NCBI GenBank assembly: GCA_035327305.1
Contig: DAOLDL010000033.1
Span: forward strand, 1-31,498
Reading direction: 5' to 3'
Origin: CALMUP01 sp035327305
GTDB lineage: Bacteria > Verrucomicrobiota > Kiritimatiellia > CAIVKH01
DNA: 31,498 nt
The position numbers were made by a program, and so were the translations under genes. Position 1 is the first letter of the stretch, and each line of letters opens with the position of its first letter. Below are positions 1 through 8,890 of the stretch, one piece after another. Under the pieces are notes generated by a model, which saw only the letters and a list, made by a program, of their open reading frames with translations, had not been told where the DNA came from and did no database searches.

Positions 1-10
1 CTCGCGTTAT

Positions 11-57
11 GTCGAGCATTTCGCAACGCCTTGCAGTCGAAATGACTGCGGCTCGAC
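11..57. repeat. Nested inverted repeat beyond the alkC stop
   Basis: Outer arms GTCGAGC (11-17) and GCTCGAC (51-57) enclose an inner hairpin GCAGTC (33-38), loop GAAAT, GACTGC (44-49). It lies about 25 bases past the alkC stop in the direction of transcription. No T-run follows on the minus strand, so it is not a classical intrinsic terminator. It could be a transcript 3' end structure or part of a dispersed repeat cut by the window edge. Confidence 0.45.
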
Positions 58-82
58 GCCGCCAGCAACTTCGGTTTTCGGG

Positions 83-1171
83 TTAAATCGAGGATGCCCG
101 GACAAGCTCAAATGACGCGCTTGCGGCATTTTTGCCATTGATCACAATGGTTACGTGGTGAAGGCCCGGATAATGGATGCGGGTGGTTAGATCCTTTACA
201 TGGTGTTTTCGTATTATCTGTTCCCGGCCTTTGAATTCGCGTTCGGTGATTTTGAAGACTTTTTTTCCGTATCCGCCACGGGATTTCAAATAATCCACGG
301 CATATTCGATTCGCAGGGAGGTTTTAACGCTACCCGGAATTTCGACAATGAAACTGAACTCCAACGTGCCGCCGATCGGTATAGACGTTTTCTTGAGTTT
401 TAATGCTATGACTTTGGCGTGTTCCACCTGATGAAAACCAAACAATTTCATAGCCCTGGCATCACCCTTTTTCAAAAGTGTCCGGCATGCATGTTTTACC
501 AGTCTCTTGGTTTCCGGCGTTTCACTTACCCATTCCCTGGCAATATCCAGAACCAAGTTCGGATGGTCTTTCGAAATATCGTTGAGATTGTTGGCGACAC
601 TTCGGCGCACATATTCGCTTGGGTCCGTGCGCAACATTTCGAGAATCGGCAGGACCGGCGCCGGGTCCCTTTTGAAGTCAGGCAACGCCATGGCCCACGG
701 CAAGCGCGGGCGACAACCCTCGCTGGCCAACCGCCGGACATGTTCGTTAGCATGTTTTGCCCATGCGCGCATTTGCCTCATCATGCGATCAGGGTACTTG
801 ATGATAAATGGGCGAACCGCAAATTCGGAAGAGCACAACACTGTGAATTTCTCCAATGCGGGTATGGATAATTTCCAGTAATCAAGACCGTACATTTCCA
901 CGAAGTCCGGAAATACCAACGCAGGAAGTCCTTTAAATCCGGGCGCCACTTTCATCAGCACGTCAATTTGCCGGGGATAGTCACCGCTCATGTTGACATG
1001 CAATTGCCGCGCGATGTGGTGCATGCGGTCCTTGAGTTCACGAGCTTCCCACTGCTCATCGAGAACGCTTTCCAAAAACTCACCACGTTTGAATTTGGCG
1101 TCTTTGGCGGAGATGGCATCGGCAAGCCGGTTGACGAAACCGGCACTGAAAATATTTTTAAACGGCTCCAC
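83..1171 (-). CDS. alkC: AlkC-type DNA alkylation repeat glycosylase
   Basis: Predicted monofunctional DNA glycosylase that removes cationic alkylated bases such as 3-methyladenine, acting on DNA in the cytoplasm. The 362-residue protein has the helical HEAT-like repeat body (about 1-245). The family signature EGCRPRLPWA is at 151-160, with E151, R154, R156 and W159. A repeat with DPSEYVRRSVANNLNDIS follows at 183-200. A beta-rich tail (about 250-360) fits the Ig-like domain that distinguishes AlkC from AlkD. The start is GTG at 1171, nine bases after the gspD stop, without a visible Shine-Dalgarno, so translational coupling to gspD is likely. Its position at the tail of a secretion operon looks incidental to function. 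The family call is firm; substrate range is inferred from the family. Confidence 0.85.
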   Translation of the reverse strand: MEPFKNIFSAGFVNRLADAISAKDAKFKRGEFLESVLDEQWEARELKDRMHHIARQLHVNMSGDYPRQIDVLMKVAPGFKGLPALVFPDFVEMYGLDYWKLSIPALEKFTVLCSSEFAVRPFIIKYPDRMMRQMRAWAKHANEHVRRLASEGCRPRLPWAMALPDFKRDPAPVLPILEMLRTDPSEYVRRSVANNLNDISKDHPNLVLDIAREWVSETPETKRLVKHACRTLLKKGDARAMKLFGFHQVEHAKVIALKLKKTSIPIGGTLEFSFIVEIPGSVKTSLRIEYAVDYLKSRGGYGKKVFKITEREFKGREQIIRKHHVKDLTTRIHYPGLHHVTIVINGKNAASASFELVRASSI

Positions 1172-1180
1172 GCGATCGAA

Positions 1181-3760
1181 TCAACGACCGCGTCGGAGCG
1201 GCTGATTGTAGATATCTTCCGCTTCGGCAGGAACCAATACATCGCTGGTGACCGATGGCAATTCAGACTCATCGACCAACCGCACCTCGATCGGCTCTTC
1301 GACATTTACCGGTGTTTCTTCGGAAGGCCCCATCAGCGTTCGGCGCGGCGGTTTGGTAGCTTTGGCCGATGATTTATCTTCAAACAAGTTAATGGAAAGG
1401 TCACGTGTATACGGTTCCGGTCGATTCTTCTCCCACTCGCGTATATATTCCCGTTTTTGTCGATCGGTCATTTTCGAGTACGGACTATCCGACCAACCTT
1501 CATGCCACTCGCGTTGGCGGGCATTGGTTGCCGAATAAAGCCGGGTTGACTCCGCCCGGGCTTCCGCCGGTGTCATCAAAACGTAAGGGGTCAGCAACAC
1601 CACCAGTTCCGAACGTTGTTTCTGACTCGTTTTGAATTTGAACAAATTGCCGATCAAGGGAATATCGCCCAAAAGCGGAACTTTGGTTTCTGATTTCGCG
1701 TCACGGGTCAGAATCAAGCCGCCCAAGACAATGGTGTTGCGATCGCCGACGGCGATGGTCGCGTTCAATTCGCGCTTGGTGATTTCCGGGACCAGATTGC
1801 CGTCGATCAGAATTTCACCCGCAACATCATCCGCCGTCTGATTGACTTCCATAACAACCACCCTCTGGGGATTGATCCGGGGTGTGACGGTCAGGTTGAT
1901 ACCGATGTCACGGTATTCGTAACTGGAACGAATGGAACCGCCGTCGGTCGTACTGGTGGTGGTGACCACCGGACGCTGGGTGCTGGCGATAATTTTGGCT
2001 TCGGTATTGTCGGTGGTGACAATAACCGGGGTGGAGAGAATCTGTGAATTACGGGAGGATTGCGCCAAGCGAATCACGGCATCAATATTGAGATCAAACA
2101 ACGTCATGTACCAATTCATTCCGCCGGAGCCTATGGCGGACTGGTTCTGAATGGTTGCGCCATCACGTGGAACTCCGGCGCCGAGACTGGTTCCCCCGCC
2201 CCACGCCGTCACCGGTTCGCGAACGGTAATGCCACCGCCTGGTCCCATCGTACGTTCATTGTAGGCAACCATGGAGCGTTGAACCCAATCCACACCGGAT
2301 CGGACTTCATCGCTCAAGCCGACTTCAATAATCACGGCTTCGATAACCACCTGGGCAAGCATGATGTCCAGATGATCAATCAAATCCTCGAGTATTGAGA
2401 GGTCGTTTAGCTTGCCCATCATGAGCAGGGAATTTGTGCGTTTGTCAGCAAGAATCTTGGTGTCCGGGGAAAGTCGACCTATGGCGGAACTCGCTTGTTC
2501 AGCAGGAGCAGAAGCGGCCGGGCGTTGCTCGGTTCGTGCGCGTATGAAATCGCGAAGGGCTTGACTGCGGCTGTCGGTTGCGCCGGCATCCACATCCGAT
2601 GGTGCTCCAGTACGGGCCGTTCCTTGTTTATCGGCGGAGGCCGCCCCGATAAATTCGTTGAGGATGCCGGAAATTTCCTCGGCTTTGGCATACTCCAGGG
2701 CAACGACACGCACGGTAATGGCCGGATCGATCGGACGATCGAGTACGGAGACGATGCGGTCGAAGAAAAGAAAGTTTTCGGTTCGGGATATCACAAACAG
2801 GATATTGGTGCGATCATCGGCGATGATGCGTACTTTTCCGCGGATAACACCACGTTCAGCGACCTGCAAGGCGGCATCCACTTCGCTTCCCGCCTGACTT
2901 GGTGCGGGTTGAGGCCGGGCGCGAATGACGCCGGGCGGAGTAGGAATGGATGGTTGCGCCTCGGGAACGGCTATTTGAGGGCGTTCTTCCTTGGCTTGAG
3001 AATCGGCGATCAATTCATTCAATTTGCCGGCGATCTGGGATGCCTCGGCGAAGCGAATTTCATAGATGCGGGTTTCAATTTTAGCTTCGATTGGTTGATC
3101 CAGAAACTCGAGAATTTCCGTTATGCGCGCGAGGTTGGCTTCGGTATCCGTGACCATCAAACTATTGGCGCGCTCCAGGGGCTGAATTTTTCCATAGCCA
3201 TGCAAGAGGCCAATTCCGGTAATTACCTGTTGGATTTCCGCCAGTTCGACATACTGAAGCGTGAATACCTGGGAAATGAGTTTATCGGTTTCCTTGAACA
3301 TTTCCTCGGGCATTCCGATATTAATCGGCATGCCTTCCTGGCGAGCGGCCGCGGTTTGCACCACTTTAAGAAACCTGGCGCCCATCGGTACGAGGGTGAT
3401 GTTGTGCATGGCCAACATGGTTTCGATGGCTTGCAAACTTTCCGTTACCGTCAAGCGGGACTGGCTTTTCAATGTGATCGTGGCATTGACGCCTGGCGAC
3501 TTGATAATGGTGCGGCCCTTCAATTCCGCCACGAGATCGAGTACTTGATCCAGGGGAGAATCGCGGAAGTTCAACTGAAGCATTTTTTCACTGCTCCCCC
3601 GGCCGACTGCCGCATCGGCGGTTTCCATGCCTCGCGGCACGGGAGTCGGGGGTTGGGCGAGGACGGGTGATCCCATCATTCCAAACGCCATCATCAACGC
3701 AACGGGTTTTTGAAGGCGTTGCACCCAGCGCGAAAGAAAAAAGGATGTTCTGTTTTTCAT
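1181..3760 (-). CDS. gspD: Type II secretion system secretin GspD
   Basis: Outer-membrane secretin that forms the exit channel of the type II secretion system. The 859-residue protein begins with a signal peptide (about 1-36, hydrophobic LMMAFGMMGSPVLA before Q). Next come an N0 domain (about 60-135), N1, N2 and N3 ring domains, with low-complexity Ala/Pro linkers after N2 and N3. The C-terminal secretin domain carries the hallmark VPLLGDIPLIGNLFKFK and ELVVLLTPYVL. A charged tail of about 120 residues follows, which may be a pilotin-binding S-domain or lineage-specific extension. I chose ATG 3760; a TTG two codons upstream is open but less likely. It is the last secretion gene of the operon, an unusual place since gspD usually comes early. 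Confidence 0.93.
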   Translation of the reverse strand: MKNRTSFFLSRWVQRLQKPVALMMAFGMMGSPVLAQPPTPVPRGMETADAAVGRGSSEKMLQLNFRDSPLDQVLDLVAELKGRTIIKSPGVNATITLKSQSRLTVTESLQAIETMLAMHNITLVPMGARFLKVVQTAAARQEGMPINIGMPEEMFKETDKLISQVFTLQYVELAEIQQVITGIGLLHGYGKIQPLERANSLMVTDTEANLARITEILEFLDQPIEAKIETRIYEIRFAEASQIAGKLNELIADSQAKEERPQIAVPEAQPSIPTPPGVIRARPQPAPSQAGSEVDAALQVAERGVIRGKVRIIADDRTNILFVISRTENFLFFDRIVSVLDRPIDPAITVRVVALEYAKAEEISGILNEFIGAASADKQGTARTGAPSDVDAGATDSRSQALRDFIRARTEQRPAASAPAEQASSAIGRLSPDTKILADKRTNSLLMMGKLNDLSILEDLIDHLDIMLAQVVIEAVIIEVGLSDEVRSGVDWVQRSMVAYNERTMGPGGGITVREPVTAWGGGTSLGAGVPRDGATIQNQSAIGSGGMNWYMTLFDLNIDAVIRLAQSSRNSQILSTPVIVTTDNTEAKIIASTQRPVVTTTSTTDGGSIRSSYEYRDIGINLTVTPRINPQRVVVMEVNQTADDVAGEILIDGNLVPEITKRELNATIAVGDRNTIVLGGLILTRDAKSETKVPLLGDIPLIGNLFKFKTSQKQRSELVVLLTPYVLMTPAEARAESTRLYSATNARQREWHEGWSDSPYSKMTDRQKREYIREWEKNRPEPYTRDLSINLFEDKSSAKATKPPRRTLMGPSEETPVNVEEPIEVRLVDESELPSVTSDVLVPAEAEDIYNQPLRRGR

Positions 3761-3827
3761 GTTCAACTAATTCCCAGCTTCATACCAATTGCCGCCTTCA
3801 ACAAGGCGAATTTATACAAATCATACT

Positions 3828-4379
3828 TCATGTTCCGCCACTACCGGAGGCGGCTCCGGCTTCTCCCCGCTTAAATGCGAAGAAAATCTTGATATTACCC
3901 TTCAAACGATCACCTTGAAACGGCGCAATCGTCATCTGGCGGATATCCAGTGTGGCGCCAGCGACCTGCACTGCATATAGAAAACGAACCAGCGCCTCGA
4001 GATCCGCCTCCCAAGCCAATTCCACCGCGAGTTCATGGAGATCACCTATACTTTTCTCGGAGTCGGGCGTAATCCGGGTTGTTACCACCCGGCTTTCATC
4101 GGCCAGGCGCCGGACTTGACGTAAAAGTTCGGCGACTACGGCTTCGTTTGCGCCATAACCCGGTAATGTGCCGCGCAACACATCAAGTTTTTCCTGCCAT
4201 TCCGGTCGCGTATTCAACATGCGTTCGGCTACTGCGCGCTGTTGCTCCAACCGGTCGCGAACCTGATTGACCTGCCTCCACTGCGTGATCATCGGTTCGG
4301 TAATCAGGTAGGTCAAACCCACCAGCACCACGGCCAGCATGATCATGACCATGTTAAAGTCACGCCGGCTGAATATCAT
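3828..4379 (-). CDS. gspM: GspM/PilO-like inner-membrane assembly protein
   Basis: Small bitopic inner-membrane protein of 183 residues. A short cytoplasmic head is followed by one transmembrane helix (about 9-28), a coiled-coil stretch (about 32-60, WRQVNQVRDRLEQQRAVAERML), and a periplasmic ferredoxin-like domain resembling PilO/GspM. In the type II system GspM pairs with GspL to couple the ATPase to pseudopilus assembly. The ATG overlaps the gspL stop by four bases (ATGA), so the two are co-translated. The tail is Gly/Ser/Ala-rich. Sequence conservation in this family is poor, so the call relies on size, topology and position between gspL and gspD. Confidence 0.8.
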   Translation of the reverse strand: MIFSRRDFNMVMIMLAVVLVGLTYLITEPMITQWRQVNQVRDRLEQQRAVAERMLNTRPEWQEKLDVLRGTLPGYGANEAVVAELLRQVRRLADESRVVTTRITPDSEKSIGDLHELAVELAWEADLEALVRFLYAVQVAGATLDIRQMTIAPFQGDRLKGNIKIFFAFKRGEAGAASGSGGT

Positions 4380-5779
4380 GACTCCTGCCCTCCCCCTATG
4401 GTCGGCAACATCATCGTTACCCGGAAGAGTGAGCGACTGCGTCCGCCCCGCATCTGCGTGGAAATACCTTCGGCTTTAACTTCTGAATAGAGTGGAGACT
4501 GTTCCAGTTTCTTCAGGAAATCGTAGATAGGACTATCTGTGTCAGCTTCTCCGCGAATATTAATTTGCGACGCCTTGTTGTAGGTCATGCTGGTAATTTC
4601 GACGCCTTCCGGCAAAAGCTGGGCAATATCGCGAAGGCATTCAAGACCGGAAAACGAGCGGTCGGCATATTGCTGGAGCGATTCCACCTGTGAGCGGAGT
4701 TGTCTTACCTCCTCCACTTCCCTCTGCAATCGACTTATATCTGATTGAGCGCGGGCGAGGTTGTTTTTTTGATTTTTTGCCAGATACCACAAACCGCCCA
4801 TCAAGATACCCCAGACTACCAGAGCCGCGAGGGAAATGGTCATGGCCTGTCGCTGGTAGCGCTTGGATTGAATCCCACGCCGCCAGGATGCAGGAGCAAG
4901 ATCGAGGGCGCCATGTTCGCTTTTTGTCAAACGACGACTCATTCCCTCGCTTAACGGCGGCAAGTCCAGAAGATTAGCCGTTTGAATCGTCAGACGTGTG
5001 GAAGCGGTGATTGCGTCGATCAAATCAGCGGGAGGTATGCCGCGCGTCCAAACGGTCAGACCAGAGGTCTCGACAGGTCCCCACGAACTCTCCAAGGTCA
5101 TTAGCGTGTATTCAACTTCGTTGGCGATTTCGGAGGCAAAGTCAGGATGTTGCAGATTGATACCCGGATCAAGTGCGCGAATAATCACCGGACTGCCATC
5201 CCGCACAATAACCATCTGGGCGCAATGCTCGTCATCAAGTATGACAAGAATTTCCTGCCCGGACTCGCGTACGCGGCCCTCATCTTTGATCAATCGCCAC
5301 CAACCCAGTACATCCACGTCAACCAATTGCGGATACAAGCCCGCTTTCATGAGAAAATCGCCCAACTGATCGATATAGTCGTGTTGAATTGCCGCTATCA
5401 GCACACGAGAGGCATCTGCGGTTTGATGCAATATCTCGATGGCTAGCGCCATTTGATCGGACGGAAAAGGGGAAATTTTATCGAGCTGTAATTCGGCCAT
5501 TCCGAGCAGTTCCTCCGGGTCGATAGAGGGAAACTCGACGATTCGCATCAGGACGCGGTCGGATGGAACGGCAATACCAAGACGGCCTTTGACTGGAGGA
5601 AGCTTTGATTTCAGATGAGCGGCGGCTTCAATGGACCGGTGGTCCGTGATGGTTTCCGGCCATTCCAAGTCGATGTTTTTCTGCAAGACGATTTCCGCGC
5701 GGTGTTTACGACGTTGTGCCGCCGTCAACTCCACCCGGTTGTCACGCAAAATAAACGCTATGATCGAGCCATCAGACAT
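4376..5779 (-). CDS. gspL: GspL (PilM/PilN-like) type II secretion platform protein
   Basis: Inner-membrane platform protein of 467 residues. A cytoplasmic PilM-like actin-fold region (about 1-290, with VRDGSPVIIRALDPG near 192-207) is followed by a single transmembrane helix (about 313-333), a coiled coil (about 337-370), and a periplasmic ferredoxin-like domain resembling PilN/GspL C-termini. It would recruit GspE to the membrane and contact GspM. I chose ATG 5779. An in-frame TTG at 5815 would add 12 residues, but these fall inside the repeat-like intergenic sequence and precede the natural MSDGSIIAF start. It overlaps gspM by four bases. Confidence 0.85.
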   Translation of the reverse strand: MSDGSIIAFILRDNRVELTAAQRRKHRAEIVLQKNIDLEWPETITDHRSIEAAAHLKSKLPPVKGRLGIAVPSDRVLMRIVEFPSIDPEELLGMAELQLDKISPFPSDQMALAIEILHQTADASRVLIAAIQHDYIDQLGDFLMKAGLYPQLVDVDVLGWWRLIKDEGRVRESGQEILVILDDEHCAQMVIVRDGSPVIIRALDPGINLQHPDFASEIANEVEYTLMTLESSWGPVETSGLTVWTRGIPPADLIDAITASTRLTIQTANLLDLPPLSEGMSRRLTKSEHGALDLAPASWRRGIQSKRYQRQAMTISLAALVVWGILMGGLWYLAKNQKNNLARAQSDISRLQREVEEVRQLRSQVESLQQYADRSFSGLECLRDIAQLLPEGVEITSMTYNKASQINIRGEADTDSPIYDFLKKLEQSPLYSEVKAEGISTQMRGGRSRSLFRVTMMLPTIGGGQES

Positions 5780-5802
5780 AAACCCGCAGTATGGACAAAT
5801 CC

Positions 5803-5880
5803 AGCCAACATTCAATATCCAACATTATTTGTTGAGCGTTTTGAGTTCAGGGTTAAAAGTTCAAGGTTCAAGGTTAAGAA
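5803..5880. repeat. Low-complexity GTTCAAGG/TTGAATGTTGG intergenic repeat
   Basis: The gap between gspK and gspL holds repeated units GTTCAAG and GTTAA, including AGTTCAAGGTTCAAGGTTAA at 5859-5878. A TTCAATATCCAACATTA stretch lies at 5811-5827. Read on the minus strand this gives CCTTGAA units and ATGTTGGATATTGAATGTTGG-type text. It is non-coding and related in style to the CCTGAAA repeat in front of gspF. Inferred to be a dispersed intergenic repeat of this genome. Confidence 0.6.
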
Positions 5881-5933
5881 TCGGGCGCTGGGCGTATTAA
5901 ATTCCATGTAGTACTTACGGTTGTTTTCCGGTA

Positions 5934-6977
5934 TCAAGGCATTGCCTCTTCGCGCCAATAAACCGGAATGACGCCACGGTCTCCGGCTTGTAAAACGGCC
6001 CAAATACCATTGCGCACGCCATCCACTTCGCCAATTGAGACAACGCGGAGGAATTTCCGTTCGGTTGTCGTGATTAAATTTGCCAAATCCTGGGCCAGAC
6101 CGGTTTTGGACATTACTTCCTGGATATCTCGGAAACCATCATCCTTGGTATTTGGCAACCCGTCGAGGCCGGTTCGATACTCCAGAATCGCATCGATGAC
6201 ATAATCCTCTATGTCAGGCAAGGTCAGTAAAACTTCACGCGATGCCGTGTTCACGTTGACTTTTCCATCGCCCCATGTGGTCAGCCAACCAGCGATTCCG
6301 CTGTAAATCACATTTTCATTTTCCGGTGACGGCCCGCCAAACAGGAGACTTTCATCAAAGCCCTTGATCAGCAGTAACTCATCCACCGTGTCCAGCGGAG
6401 CATTTTTTACTTCATATCCCCGGTTTTTGTAAAACGGATCATCCGATTCCGCGCCGTGCAACCGGTGGTTGTCGTTGTCATCAATCCAATCCATAAAACA
6501 ATCGATCAATTCCGGCCAACGGGTATTTTCAACGCCGGCCTGGTCGAGTATTTCCTTCCAGTCGTCCTCGGTCAGCAAATTGACATTTCTGCGGCTTTCC
6601 TCGGGCAGGATATCGACAATGAACTTGCCTTCACCCAGATCCTTTTCGATGCCGGACACCCCGACGCCTCTGGATAAATTTATCGACGCCACAACCAATT
6701 GCTCATCCTGGCCGGGTGACAGAACCAACTCCTCGTCCTGACTTTCTGTCACTTGCCGGGTGAGCGCCGCGGTTGCCCACTCCATGCCGGCGCGGGCGAG
6801 GTATTGCGCCTTTACGCGCTTTCGCTGGAATCCCGCGACGTTGGCTTCCACTTGCATATCGAATGCCATGGAACTGATGATCAGGGAAAGAATCAATATT
6901 ACCCAGACCGATACCACCAACGCGGCGCCTTCACGCTGATTGGATGCCTTTGATCCATGGCTTGTTGAACTACTCAC
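5934..6977 (-). CDS. gspK: Minor pseudopilin GspK
   Basis: Minor pseudopilin at the tip of the type II pseudopilus, 347 residues. The prepilin-type leader ends at G17 before AALVVSVW. The +5 position is Val rather than Glu, which is the known peculiarity of GspK. One hydrophobic helix (about 18-40) precedes a large periplasmic part of helical DWMDWIDxND-type segments. These include LIDCFMDWIDDNDNHRLHGA and GDGKVNVNTASREVLLTLPD, the latter typical of GspK helix-hairpin-like domains. The start is GTG at 6977, overlapping the gspJ stop by four bases. The short hydrophobic leader should be cut by the GspO encoded at 20812-21630. Confidence 0.92.
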   Translation of the reverse strand: MSSSTSHGSKASNQREGAALVVSVWVILILSLIISSMAFDMQVEANVAGFQRKRVKAQYLARAGMEWATAALTRQVTESQDEELVLSPGQDEQLVVASINLSRGVGVSGIEKDLGEGKFIVDILPEESRRNVNLLTEDDWKEILDQAGVENTRWPELIDCFMDWIDDNDNHRLHGAESDDPFYKNRGYEVKNAPLDTVDELLLIKGFDESLLFGGPSPENENVIYSGIAGWLTTWGDGKVNVNTASREVLLTLPDIEDYVIDAILEYRTGLDGLPNTKDDGFRDIQEVMSKTGLAQDLANLITTTERKFLRVVSIGEVDGVRNGIWAVLQAGDRGVIPVYWREEAMP

Positions 6978-7777
6978 CTTCCGCCCCCCTGATTGGCGCC
7001 CTGGTTTCGCTGGCCGGGCTGGACATTAACGCCTGGTTGTCCCTCGCGTGGACGACTTCCAGACCGCCGCGGCCCGCCATCGCCCGGGGACTGGGTTACC
7101 CTCACCGCTCCAGTAACTGCCGGAGCCACCGGAACCTCCACCACGCGTTGCAATTTAATTACCGGCTCGTTACGTTCCACCGGTTCCAGAAAAACCGTAA
7201 TTTCCACCAGTCGCGGAATGGAATTCGTGTCTTCCCATTTGTCTTCCCACGTTTCGTCTTCGAAATTATATACGCGACATTCCAACCCCACAACACGCGA
7301 GGAAACAAACCAGGGATCAACGTCATCCTTCTCGATTTCATCCTTGAGATGTTGAAAAGCGCGGATCGCCAACCCGGATTTGCCGCGGAAATCCTCAACG
7401 GATATCATGATGCGGTGAAGTCCGCGGGCGAGCGGGTCTTCGGGAAGCATAAAGGCCGTCCCGGAAGCAACCCAACTTATCGTGTCTCGCGGCGCGTCGC
7501 CACCGCCTTTGGAATCCAGCCAGAAACCGAACTTGTCGGGTCGATTGGGAAAGAAGGCCATGGAGCGCAAGGAGGACACCATCTGGTCTATGACAAAATC
7601 ACCGTGGTTTATCCGGTCGACAAATTCGCCGCTTCGCCGCCACCCATCGAGGGTTGCCGAGAATGTGCTCCAAATGATGGTGAATGCCGTTGCCAGCAAC
7701 GTGACGGCCACAAGAATTTCCAGCAACGTGAAGCCTGAACGTTTTTCTCCACCGGCGCGGCAACCTTCGTTGCGCAT
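6974..7777 (-). CDS. gspJ: Minor pseudopilin GspJ
   Basis: Minor pseudopilin of 267 residues. The class III signal is RSG|FTLLEILVAV, with cleavage after G15 and Glu at +5. It is followed by a hydrophobic helix and a beta-rich globular domain of the GspJ type (RLVEITVFLEPVERNEPVIKL region). The tail is rich in Pro, Gly, Arg and Gln (about 230-267) and looks disordered. I chose ATG 7777, seven bases past the gspI stop; an in-frame TTG at 7801 is the alternative. GspJ forms a tip complex with GspI and GspK, whose genes flank it. Confidence 0.9.
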   Translation of the reverse strand: MRNEGCRAGGEKRSGFTLLEILVAVTLLATAFTIIWSTFSATLDGWRRSGEFVDRINHGDFVIDQMVSSLRSMAFFPNRPDKFGFWLDSKGGGDAPRDTISWVASGTAFMLPEDPLARGLHRIMISVEDFRGKSGLAIRAFQHLKDEIEKDDVDPWFVSSRVVGLECRVYNFEDETWEDKWEDTNSIPRLVEITVFLEPVERNEPVIKLQRVVEVPVAPAVTGAVRVTQSPGDGGPRRSGSRPREGQPGVNVQPGQRNQGANQGGGR

Positions 7778-7784
7778 GTCATGA

Positions 7785-8228
7785 TCAAGGTGCGCGTTCA
7801 AAGGATCCGCCTTTTTTCTCTTCCGGCCAATAAATCAATGTCACAACTTTTTCCCGTCGGGCGCTTTGATGTTCGGTCCAAAGCACTTCCGTCTCGACAC
7901 GCCACAATCCGTCATCCTCAAAACCTTCCTGCTCAACCGAACGAACCCAGCGGAAATTCTGATGCGGACGATCGAACGAACCACTGCCAGCGATGTCCTC
8001 CACATTTTCTTCAAGGATAGCGGGTTTCTCCACCTCAATGCGGGCCAGCAATTCGCGGGCGATTTCATAATTCCTGGCCTGGCGCGCCACAGAAATACAA
8101 CGTCCCGCGGCTGTGACCAGTGCAACCAGTCCCGTGGTTAGAATCACCAGAGCCAGCATGACCTCAATTAATGTGAGGCCCGCCTGTCGGCGGCTCGATG
8201 TGGCTTTCTTATTTGAAAACGTACGCAT
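7785..8228 (-). CDS. gspI: Minor pseudopilin GspI
   Basis: Minor pseudopilin of 147 residues. The leader ends QAG|LTLIEVMLALVILTTGL (cleavage after G17, Glu at +5), followed by a short globular domain. The residues after the helix (ARQARNYEIARELLARIE) match the GspI pattern of an extended helix ending near a conserved Glu. In the family GspI nucleates the tip complex with GspJ and GspK. ATG start at 8228, 18 bases after the gspH stop. Confidence 0.9.
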   Translation of the reverse strand: MRTFSNKKATSSRRQAGLTLIEVMLALVILTTGLVALVTAAGRCISVARQARNYEIARELLARIEVEKPAILEENVEDIAGSGSFDRPHQNFRWVRSVEQEGFEDDGLWRVETEVLWTEHQSARREKVVTLIYWPEEKKGGSFERAP

Positions 8229-8246
8229 CAGAGGTTGCTTGCTCCA

Positions 8247-8855
8247 TCAAAAACGACCGTGCTTTGCTTCGACCTTGCCGGATATGGCGTCACTTACAAT
8301 GGTGACCATGCGGTTGTTTTTATCCGTCAGGGTTAATTCGAAACCATCGGACATGCCATTCGGGTGATACATGATCCAGTACACGCCTTGAAATTCCTGT
8401 CCGCCCAATTCCGAGCGGAATGAATCTATATTTACATCGCGACCAAGTTTGCGCACCAACTCCGTTTGAATATCCGGTTTGGCTTCCTGTTCGGTCTGGG
8501 TACCCAGCACCGCGTCGGTGGCGCGGTTTTGCCGTGAATCCAAAAACTTATCCCGGGCGCCGGCGGGGTTGTGCATGGTGATGATTTCCAATTCACTGGT
8601 TTCACGGTCCAGCAAAATTGCCATCGGAACCTGCCGCAGAACCGCCGTGCTTCGCGCGTATTTATGGGCCATCAACACCGTTCGCGAAGCGGTGCGTAAT
8701 TGCGCGCCGCGCATGGTGCGGATAAATCCCGGCAGTGCGATACCAGCGGCCAGCGCGGCGATCACCACCACAACCAGCACTTCAATCAGCGTGAAACCTC
8801 GGCGTCCGTTTTTTGCCGGCGGAATCACTATTTTTCTCCAGACTCGCGCCCGCAT
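8247..8855 (-). CDS. gspH: Minor pseudopilin GspH
   Basis: Minor pseudopilin of 202 residues with a leader ending RRG|FTLIEVLVVVVIAALAAG (cleavage after G20, Glu at +5). Its globular part has the GspH-type pattern RTASRTVLMAHKYARSTAVL after the helix, then beta strands ending in SDAISGKVE. I chose ATG 8855. A TTG at 8873 would extend it by six residues, but that codon sits in the 3' arm of the hairpin that follows gspG. It lies between gspG and gspI as in classical systems. Confidence 0.87.
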   Translation of the reverse strand: MRARVWRKIVIPPAKNGRRGFTLIEVLVVVVIAALAAGIALPGFIRTMRGAQLRTASRTVLMAHKYARSTAVLRQVPMAILLDRETSELEIITMHNPAGARDKFLDSRQNRATDAVLGTQTEQEAKPDIQTELVRKLGRDVNIDSFRSELGGQEFQGVYWIMYHPNGMSDGFELTLTDKNNRMVTIVSDAISGKVEAKHGRF

Positions 8856-8871
8856 GTTTGCCGTCCCGTCC

Positions 8872-8890
8872 AACCCGGATCAACCGGGTT
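8872..8890 (-). promoter_or_regulatory. Stem-loop immediately after gspG
   Basis: AACCCGG (8872-8878), a 5-base loop and CCGGGTT (8884-8890) form a perfect 7-bp stem that overlaps the gspG stop codon and sits before gspH. No T-run follows. Such a structure behind the major pseudopilin gene could stabilise the upstream message or attenuate the downstream part, which would fit GspG being needed in excess. Confidence 0.5.

Noticed and set aside
2495..3670. Plus-strand open frame of 391 codons opposite gspD
   Set aside because: Entirely antisense to the secretin, with no recognisable motifs and no ribosome binding site; explained by codon bias of gspD.
5780..5815. N-terminal extension of GspL containing CPYC
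   Set aside because: The apparent zinc-like CPYC comes from a TTG-started extension that lies in repeat-like intergenic sequence; ATG 5779 is the natural start.
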